Source: Hymenoscyphus infarciens (taxonomy: Eukaryota > Ascomycota > Leotiomycetes > Helotiales > Helotiaceae). Taken from it: 64,000 nt of DNA. Below the pieces are notes generated by a model. The model had not been told where the DNA came from. It did no database searches and saw only the letters and a list, made by a program, of their open reading frames with translations. The stretch is from contig LLCB01000295.1 of the NCBI GenBank assembly GCA_001414345.1, forward strand, positions 1-64,000, read 5' to 3'. Both the position numbers and the translations under genes were made by a program. Position 1 is the first letter of the stretch. Each line of letters opens with the position of its first letter. Shown here piece by piece: positions 55,045 through 64,000 of this stretch.

Positions 55045-58000
55045 TCCCTCTCTCTTAAAAAAGACTTATCTCGAGTCTTCTATCTCTTATTGTTTAAGGT
55101 TAAATCGGGATAGTATAAGTGTTATAAAATTTTTTATATTTAATTTTATTATAAGTAAGAAGGTCGATTAGGGTCTAAATTGTAGCTAACCTAGTTTATA
55201 GATACTTTATTTATTATTTTTATTATAAATAAGATGTTAAGATAGGTTCTAAATTATAACTATAGATGCTTATAAAGAGACTTTGTTTTTAATCCTTTAA
55301 TATTAAAAGTAAGTATTCGCATTTACTAAAAGAGTGTAGTCTAATCCTATCTAGTAAGTTAGAAAAATTTAAAGTTTAAAGTAAAATTAGAAAAAGTTTA
55401 AAGCAGAGTTAGAGGCGAATATTAAGAGGTAATGTTATAGTTAATAGTAATGTCTTAGCTAAGAGTTTACTTTAAGAGTATACTAATTCGTATCTGATTT
55501 AAAGAATTTAAAATAAAAAAAGAGTATAGGTTTAAAAAAGTTTAAAAGTTAAAAGTGAATTTAGAGTAGAGTTAGAAGTCGTTCGGTTAAGAGGTAGTAA
55601 TAACTTAGTTAAGAGCTTACTTTAAGAGCGTATTGATTTATATCTAATTTAAATTTAAATAAAAAGAGTATAGGTTTAAAAAAGTTTAGAAATAAAGTTA
55701 GAACTGAATTTAGAGTTAACTTAGATATAAATATTAAGAGGTAACGTTATTATAGATAAAAGTAATAACTTAGCTAAGAGGTTACTATCCTTTTAAGAGT
55801 GTACCGATTTGTATCTAAGTCGAATTTAGATGAAAAAGAACTTCTAGCCTAGCTAGAAGTAAAAGAAAGTAAGAAAGTAAAGACTATAAGACTCTTATTA
55901 GAGTTAGTAGGGTTTTAGCTAGTTAAAAGAGTTTATTACTAAATGTTAAAAACGCTGTTCGAAGTTTAGGATAATAAAAAGAGTAGTTTCGACTAGTTAA
56001 AAGAGTTATTACTAAATTTAAAAATGCTATCTAATGTTTAAGATAATAAAAAGGGGTAGGGTTTTAGCTAGTTAAAGGCGAAGTTAATATCGAAGTTATC
56101 TTACTATCTAAGTTACTAGGATAATAAAAGGAGGAGTTTTAGCTAGTTAAATAAACTTAATACTAAAGTTTATTAAATTATCTAAGTATTTAGAGATAAT
56201 AAAAGAGGTGGTTTTAGCTAGTTAAAAGAGTTATTATTAAATATTAAAAACACTATCTAAAGTTTAGGATAATAAAAAAGGGGTATAGTCTAATCTATCT
56301 AATAGGTTAGAGAAAAATTTCAAAAGTTAAAGGTGAATTTAGAGTAGAGTTAGAAGCAAATATTAAGAGATAATATTATAGGTAATAGTAATAACTTAGT
56401 CAAGAGCTTACTTTAAGAGCGTACTAATTTATATCTAATTTAAAGAATTTAAATAAAAAAAGAACTTCTAGCCTAGCTAGAAGTAAAAGAAAGTAGGACT
56501 CTAATCTTAGAGTCGGTTAATAAAAGAGATAGTTTAGCTAGTTAAAGGATTTTATTACTAAATGTTGAAAATGCTATCTAAAGTTTAAGATAATAAAAGG
56601 TATAGTTTTAGCTAGTTAAAAGTAAAGTTGTAGTTAAATTATTAAAGTTATTAAAGTTAAAGTTGTTATTTAATGTTTAAGATAATAAAAGGAATAGTTT
56701 TAGATATAACATTTATTAGTACTATTATATAAACTATGTTACTTAGGCTTATAGGCCGCCTCGTTCTCTTTAAAGTACTTAAGAACTTATTTATTTTCCG
56801 ATTTTAAAGAAAGAGTTACTATTAGGTTATAAGGAGTTTAGAGCTAGATAAAGAGGTATTCTAAACTATAGTACTAATATTAATAGGCTTAGTTATTTTA
56901 TTAGCAGTTAACTTAGTATTTCAGTGTCTCTTCTTATCTAGAGTTATAATTCTAGCGTCTCTTAAGTATAGTAGACGCGTTTTAAAGCTAAGGTATATCT
57001 TATATATAGAACTTTTCTAATTCTAGTATCTCTTTAAGTATAGCTATACTTAAAAAGTAACCTTTTAAAGTTAGTAAAAGTTTTTTTTAGTATATTCTTC
57101 TTCTAATTCTACTTCTATCTCTTTTATAACCTTTATACTAGCAGCTAGGACTTAGTTTATAACTAAGTAATTATAGTCTTTTTAGTCGTTTACTAGTAGA
57201 GGTTTAAGAGAAGCTTAGTAGAGTTAGATAATATTTAGTTAGGATTAATAGTAATAACTTAGCTAAGAGCTTACTTCTTTAGTTCTAATAGAAAGCGTAT
57301 TTTAACTAATTTATATCTAATTTAAGATTTAAGAGTTAGGAAGTAGTAGAAAGGTATTAGGGGTAGCGGTGTCTCTTAAAAGAGAGAGGTTTAAATTTAG
57401 GCTTTAAAAGTAAAGAAGGGTTTAAACGATAGTTCAAAAGAGAGTTAGATTAGTAAGAGTTTAGAGATAGTATTTAGTTATTAACTTTAAAGTTTACTTA
57501 TGATTTTATCTATCTTATCTAACTAATTGTTTTATCCTTTATATACTACTATCTCGTCTATATATCGTCTATATTTAAGAAGTCCTACTAGTCTCTTCGA
57601 CCGTTGTTTTATATCTTTTAAATCTTAGGTATATAGGTAAGGATTAGAGAGAGTTTAGAGGGTTATCTTTTAAAAAGGGAGGTAGCTCTAGAAAGTCGTT
57701 TAACGCCTCGTAGCAGAACTTATATAGAGAGAGAGGGGTAAGATCAGGTTTAGAAGCCTTCGCGATAACTATAATAAGTCGACTTATTTACTAATTCTAG
57801 GGTTATTAGGATTCTTAGGAATACTTAGCGTATTCTAATCTCTTAATATATCTATAATACGATTTTTACTAGCTGTTTATATAGATACTAAACCCTAGTG
57901 TTACTAGCTATCTAAGTAGTCTCTAATTACCTAGCTATTTAAGAATGCCGCTATAATATTCTAAATCGAGGGTAAATCGACTTCTAAACAAAGAGTAGTA

Positions 58001-58060
58001 ATAAGCTCGAAGGAGATATTATTAAGGCCGTTATTAGCGAAGAAGAGTTTAGCCTTTTTA

Positions 58061-58406
58061 TATAATAGTACGAAATATATATAACTATAGAAGAGGTATA
58101 TAGGAGTACGTTTAGTAGAATAACGTATATAGATACTAGGCTCTAATATAGAAGAAAAGGCTAAACTAGCCTTTTCTAACTCTAGGAGAGTAGGCTACTA
58201 TATATAAGAGGTTTTAGATAATATAAAAAGAGGTATAAAACCGAACAACGATATACGTCGGCTAATACAAAAGCCTGAACCCTACGAAGTACGTCTAAAA
58301 GTCTAGATATACGTAACCTTCTTAAATTAGATAATATAAAACAACAACTACTAAAACACGGCATATACTATATAATATCGGCTATATAGAACAGTATGCT
58401 ATTATA
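58061..58406 (-). repeat. 5' LTR of copy B
   Basis: Same length as the partner LTR (346 bp) and followed by the GTAAA target copy. The short frame at 58182-58364 is the LTR read-through also seen in copy A. Confidence 0.88.
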
Positions 58407-58631
58407 GTAAAAGTAGTAAGCTAAAAGATTAGAGTTAACTACTATAATAGAGCTCTCGAGGTAGCTTATAAAGTATAAAGTATATAGCTTAGAAGTAGAT
58501 AAATTCACTTATTTTATCGATTTTTTAGTATATTAGTATAGTAAAATAAATAAATAAGAAATATCTATTACGGAATACCTCTCTTTTCTAACTAGAATAT
58601 CTCTTCTTTTTTCTCTTTTCTAACTAGAATA

Positions 58632-58943
58632 TATAATAGTACGAAATACACACTACTATAGAAGAGATATATAGGAGTACGTTCGAGATAGAATAACGTA
58701 TATAAATACTAGGCTCTAATATAGAAGAAAAGGAAAAACTATCCCTCTTCTAACTCTAGAAGTAGGCTAGGATATATAAGAGATACGAAACCGAATAATA
58801 GTATACGTTAGCTAATATAAAAGCTTAAACTCTACGAAGTATATCTAAAAGCCTAGACGTATATAACCTTTCTAAAACAGATAATATAAAGTAATAACTA
58901 CTGAAACCTTATATATAGCAAGTACTTCTAGCTATCTAGAATA
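58632..58943 (-). repeat. Third, truncated LTR of the same family
   Basis: Starts TATAATAGTACGAAATACAC and follows the family LTR for about 310 bases but stops at CTATCTAGAATAG, where the LINE tail begins. The missing end suggests the LINE inserted into this LTR; the remainder would lie beyond the window. Confidence 0.75.
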
Positions 58944-58946
58944 GCC

Positions 58947-61900
58947 TTTTTTTTTTTTTTTTGTAATTAATAGTCTATTTATCCGCTTTAGCGGATATAT
59001 AGACGCACTATTTAGGTCTAGTCTATAAATGTGGTTACGAGCTATTAGCTCTATATCTAGAGCTAATAAAAGAAAGACAAAAGAGATCTATAAATTAAAT
59101 AAATTAAATAATCTAAACTCTAAGTATAACCTCTATCTTAACCTCGTCTTCTAATCTAGTATATGTTATATTATAATATAATAGCCCTTTTAAGAGCTTA
59201 GTTAGTATAGATAATAATCGTCGTAATACCGCTCTAGCTGTCTCTCTTTCTTTTACTCTTTTATAAGAGCGAATATAATTTAGTATATACTACGAATTAG
59301 TTAAGAAAACCGCTTATAAGTATAAAAGATATAGTTTTTAGAATAAGTTCACTATCTGAAAGAAAGACTCTAGTATCGCTAGTATATTCTACTCTTATAT
59401 ACTCTTCGTATAATTCTTCGAAATCTTTATAGTCTTCGAGTATATATTTAATAGTTTAGTATAATTAGTTATATTTATACTATAGGTTATCTATTCTATT
59501 AATCTTATATAGATATCTATTTAGGCTAATCTTCTTAATCCTTATCTAGATTAGTACTAAAGATTTAGCCTTTATAAGATTTTAGTATAGTTATTAAGTA
59601 TAGCGAAATAGTAAGATCCTCTCTTTTATCTATCTTTTCTTATATAGTATACTAGTATTACTAAGGTCTTACTTTTAATACTAAAGAGACCTAGCTACTA
59701 TATTAATTAGTCTTTTATAAGAGAATAAGAGCTATAAGAGCTACGCTATATATTATTCTAGCGCTTTTAGTAACCTCTTCTCCTTATCCTCTTTTAATCG
59801 CTAACTAGTAGCTTACTTTATAAGCTCGTTAGCTTTTTTATTACCTAGAACACTTATATATACTAGGATCTATTGAATTATTACTTCTACGTTCCTCCTT
59901 TTTAAGATACTATATAGCTAGTATATCTTTCTTAGAATAAATTACTTAGACTAGTTTCTAGGTCTTATAGATAATATAATAGTAGCTTAGTTATTAGTAA
60001 AGATAGTAAGCTTTTTTACTATATCTTCTCCTCTATTTACTATACTAAGAGCTATCTATATACTAATAAGCTTAGCTTTATAAACTATGAATTAATTACT
60101 TAGTCTAATGTCTACTTTATATACCTACTCTTTATATAGTTCTTATATAGCTATACTAACTTAGTTATTAATATCGCTTCTATTTATAAAGACTTATATA
60201 TATATAAAGTGAGATTGTTTTTAGACTTCGTTATATTCTTTTATTACTATCTTAGCGTTTAAAGTAATATAGATATTAGATAGTAACTACTATAGTTTAG
60301 TAATAATTAAGATCTTTCTTTTAATTCTTTCTTATTATTATTATCTAATAGTTATTTATATCTTACGTTTAAGCTCTTAGAGAGAGAAGAGGCGAGCTAA
60401 GCTATTTCTAATAGTTCTTCTCTCTCTAAGTATTATAATACGTATATATATAAGTAATACTTTAATTTAGTTTATAGAGATTATACTAGTATAGTTTAGC
60501 TAAATATTAATTAGAAGGAAATCCGTTTTAGCTTTAATAACTACTACTACTATAGTTTAGAAGGCTCTAGTTACTATATATAGTGCCTTCTTTTAGAAAG
60601 TATTTAGTATTTAGATTATCTTTTTCTAATAAGTCTTTTAACCTTATACTATTAAGTTAGATATCTACTAAGTTAAGCTAGCGAATAAGATCTAAGGTAT
60701 AATAATTACTTTTATAAGAGTAATTATATTATTTATTAAAGCATCTTATATTAACCCCGCTATACTACTTAGTACCTAAATCGACTTCTTAATCTTAACT
60801 TTAACGTGTTCTATATACTTTATACTATTTAGTTTAAAGTTTAAGATAACTCTTAAGTATTAGGTATAAGATATAGCTTCAACGATCCTACTCTGTTCTA
60901 GATTAATAGGCTAGAATTCGTTATAAATACGCTTTTTATCTCTCTTATAGATAAAGTAGATAAGCTTATACTTAGTAGAAGCGAATATTAAAGCGTGTTT
61001 TTAAGCCTAGTTATTAGCTTTATAATATATAATCTCTAGCTTTTAGATTATAGCTTTTATAGTATAGCTCTCTATAAGAAAGTATATATTATTAATATAC
61101 TTTATAGATAGATCGTAGCCTCTACTAATATTAATAAGGTCTATGTTATAAAAGAGGTAGAGGATAGAGGAGAGAGGAGAGCCTTAAGAGATACTAGTTA
61201 TTATGTTATATATATCGCTTATACCTTTAAATAACTTAATCTAGGTAGTCCTTCTTATAAGGTAGCTAGATATCTAATAAATAACTTCTAAGAGTAGGCC
61301 TCTTTTCTTTATATTATAGATTAGCCTCTTATATAACGTATAGTTAAAAACCTCTAAGATATTAAGTATAAGTAAGCTCGCTACCTTTCTTTTTCTCTAA
61401 GCTAAGTATATCTTTTTAAGTAAGAGATAGATATTATACTTATATAATAATTACTTATAACCTTCTATATATATTATTAGTAGTATAAAGTGTTTCTCTA
61501 CGTAGTACTAGATCCTTTTAGCGAGTACCGAGTCTATAACCTTACCTAGTGTGTTTATAAGAGTGATTAGATAGTATAATTTAGGTTTAGTATACGTCTC
61601 CTTTCTAGGCTTATATAGAGTAACTATAATAGACTTCTTAAACCTCTTTAGATAGTGCTAAAGTTTTATAGACTTATAAGGTATAGAGTAAGAATACTAG
61701 CTACTATCTAGATAACTCTATTTAGTATTCTATCTTCTCTTAGAGCTTTATCTAGTAATGTCTCTTATATTACTACTCTTACTTTATGTTCTTAAATAGA
61801 GGTCTAGGGCTTTTTAGAAGAGTGATATAGGTAAAAGTAAGTATCTAAGAGGTCGGGTTTAGGAAGAGATAAGAAGAAGGTTTATTATAGTATATTAGCT

Positions 61901-64000
61901 TTTACTTATATATTCTCTATTATTATACTATCTCCTCTCCTTAGATTAGGAGTAAAAGTAAGAGCTTAGGACTCTTTTAATCTTATCTACCTTACTAGAG
62001 CCTATAGCTCTTTCTCGTCTCTTATATTTAATATCTTATCTCTATAAATATCCTTTTAAGTAATTATAATTAGCTTCTTTCTTATCTTTTTAGCTTCTTA
62101 GAAGGCTCTTAGGTTATACTCTATATTATCTAATCTATTCTACTTTCTTTATATACGCTTAACTTCTTAAATAGCTTCTCTATATTCTTATATAAAGCCG
62201 GGTATTAATTTAGAGATAAGGACGTAGTTTTATACTAAGGCTTATATAGCTGTTTATACTACTTAGATCGTAAGATTAACTACTATATCTAGATTAGCTA
62301 TAGTATAGATTTCAGTCTTTAGAAGAAGTAGTAGAAGTGTTATATTAAGAAGCTTTATATCTATTCTTTTAAAGTCTTTATTTACTATAACTAGTATAGG
62401 CGTATAGTTAATAAGAAGGACTATTTCGACTAAGACGTGGTCAGTAGCTATATTTAAGTCTTTTTAAACCCTATATAACTAGATAGAGTCTATAAGTCTA
62501 GAGTTATACTAACTTAAGTCGATAGTAGTTCTAATTAAGTAAGATTAAATATTAGATTAGAGTCTAGTAACTAAGCTTTTTAGTAGTACTAGTTCTAGAT
62601 ATCTTTCTTCTACTATACTTAATAAAGCCTTAGCTTAAGCTCTCCTTCTTTTACTATATATAAGTAATAGTAAGTCTCTAAACTACTCTTTATAGTATAG
62701 GTTAAAGTCCTCTACTACTATCTATTTATTATTTCTATACTTTTTAAGTACTACGTCGAGTTCTAGTAATATAGATTAGATTAGAATACCTACTTACTTT
62801 CCTTCTATATACGTCTTATCTTACTACTCTTACTATTATAGATTATAGATATTATAGATAGTAATAACTTAGTTACTATTACCTATTTTTAATATAATAT
62901 AAAGAGAGTATAAGTAGTTACCTCTACTAGTAACTCTTACTAAGGTAGGATTAATCTTTCTATTTATAAAGAAGTATATAAGTAGTCTACTCTATCTGCT
63001 TATAAAGGCTTTAAATCTCTCTTAAGATAAGTTATAAATAAGTTTTTTATTATAGCTGTTTAGCTATAGCTCTTAAATCGCTATAATATTATACTCTTAT
63101 ACTATCTTATTTTATAGTAGTAGGTTTATTACGTTATATAATTTTTCTATATTATACTATAAGATAGAGAGAGTAGAGTACTAGTATATACTTATTAATT
63201 AGTTTAAGAGAAGGTTTAACGCTTTATAGCCTTAGTACTTAAGACGTTTATAGATAGAGTATTTAATAATACCTTTAAACTTAATAGAATACTAGAGAAG
63301 ATATTAGTAAGGTTGTTCTCTAACTCTAGTACTAATCCTATACTAGTATAGTTGGTAGCTCTTTTTATAGTATAGCTTTTAGTAATCTTATTATACTCTT
63401 ATACTAGGCTATTATATCTTCTATTACTAGTAAGCCTAGCCTATTTAACTTTAGATATAGAGGCGAAGTATATCTTTTTTATAGCTCTCTTACTACTTTT
63501 TATTACTATAGTATATCTATTACTAACGTTTTTGTTATCTCTAGGCTTTATAAGAGAGCTATTAAATTTTCTATATTAGAGCTTAAGCTACTAGGTTAGT
63601 ATATTTAAGGTTTTAAAAGACTAGCTGTTTTAATTAAAGATATTACTTAGGTTAGTTAGTACTATAAATAGTTGTTAAGTAGTAGATAGGTTAGTAGAGG
63701 TAGTAAAGATAGAGAGTTTAGGTAAGATAGGCTTTTATAAAGTAACTCTTACTTCTACTCTCTTTTTTCTTAATCTCTCTACAATTCTTTCTACTACTAC
63801 TAAAGGTACCTTATCTATCTCTACTACTTCTCCTTCTATTTAGACATTCTTATAAGCGTCTTAGACAGTGGTTTTAGCTTAGGAGGAAGGAGTAGAGAGT
63901 CCTATAAATAGGTCGTCGTTCTCTTTCTCTAGTACTTCTTTATCTAGCGTAGTAGCTCTACTTCTCTACTAAGAGACTAATAGTATAAGAACTAGCCTTA
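58947..64000 (-). mobile_element. RIP-killed LINE (Tad/I-like non-LTR retrotransposon), 3' part
   Basis: Read on the - strand, the element ends in an A tail (T run at 58947-58962) and runs off the window. Marks are, in order from the 5' side: an endonuclease piece VVVEDFN near 62.7 kb; a reverse-transcriptase piece GSPLSSILYLFYN at about 61.14-61.19 kb, preceded by a TAA where the family has Gln; the catalytic box degraded from Asp-Asp to KYINNIYFLIE at about 61.07-61.12 kb in the same frame; an RNase H piece VLGNKKANELIK near 59.83 kb; and the 3' segment shared with 25718-26359. EN-RT-RNase H order is that of Tad/I-like LINEs. Stops throughout make it inactive. Confidence 0.88.
58980..58997 (-). 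other. 3'-terminal hairpin of the LINE
   Basis: TATCCGC-TTTA-GCGGATA forms a 7-bp stem with a 4-base loop about 18 bases from the tail. At the same place in the 25.7-kb copy a different sequence, GCTGC-TTG-GCAGC (25745-25757), also pairs. Confidence 0.6.

Larger units (their letters stand above)
54699..58406 (-). mobile_element. Complete short LTR retrotransposon (copy B), same family as copy A
   Basis: LTRs of exactly 346 bp (54699-55044 and 58061-58406) bound a 3.0-kb interior. GTAAA flanks both ends (54694-54698 and 58407-58411), the target duplication. The LTRs, the decayed polypurine tract next to 55045, the region just inside the other LTR (AAAAAGGCTAAACTC) and both tandem arrays correspond to copy A read on the opposite strand. 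RIP is much heavier: almost every unit of the arrays has lost its C/G. The arrays alternate (array 2, minisatellite, array 2, minisatellite between about 55.3 and 56.7 kb), unlike copy A. The region 56.75-57.7 kb corresponds to the gag part. No pol seen. Confidence 0.88.

Overview
The window is nuclear DNA of a filamentous ascomycete (Pezizomycotina, most likely a Leotiomycete; the class is inferred, not shown). Genes have several short introns of about 40-120 bp with GT-AG ends and CTAAC/CTGAC-like branch sites, and the products (large single-chain urease, TFIIA large subunit, Ngg1/Ada3, fungal MFS carriers) are typical of such fungi. Gene-bearing DNA of ordinary composition (about 10.4-53.5 kb) lies between two very AT-rich blocks (1-10.4 kb and 53.5-64 kb). 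These blocks hold retroelements full of CAG/CAA-to-TAG/TAA stops, the footprint of repeat-induced point mutation (RIP).

Left block: AT-rich repeat debris, then a complete short LTR retrotransposon (5103-9369, + strand, 364-bp LTRs, 5-bp target duplication) with a gag remnant and two internal tandem-repeat arrays but no recognisable pol. Right block: a second member of the same family on the - strand (54699-58406, 346-bp LTRs, its own 5-bp duplication), a truncated third LTR, and the 3' part of a RIP-killed LINE that runs off the window end.

Gene island, in order: decayed DHA2 drug-transporter remnant (-); membrane protein with a C-terminal GIY-YIG-like domain (-); sugar-porter MFS (-); an unrecognised 278-aa protein (-); a small putative secreted protein (-); anion:cation-symporter MFS of the Dal5/Tna1 type (+); 5'-truncated LINE insertion with target duplication; TFIIA large subunit TOA1 (+); hAT-like MITE; short-chain dehydrogenase (+); broken PTH11-like rhodopsin-domain gene (-); urease (-) with paired GATA sites upstream; RING-H2 membrane protein (+); broken Zn2Cys6 regulator carrying a small inverted-repeat transposon (+); NGG1/ADA3 (+); and an unrecognised 766-aa protein with three similar helical modules (+).

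The genes do not form an evident cluster or pathway. The urease and the allantoate-permease-type carrier could both serve nitrogen scavenging, but they are 11 kb apart and separated by general transcription genes. Exon models were built by hand from reading frame, splice sites and family expectation; every multi-exon CDS given with exon coordinates sums to a multiple of three. Two introns, in the symporter and in urease, need GC-AG ends to keep the frame.
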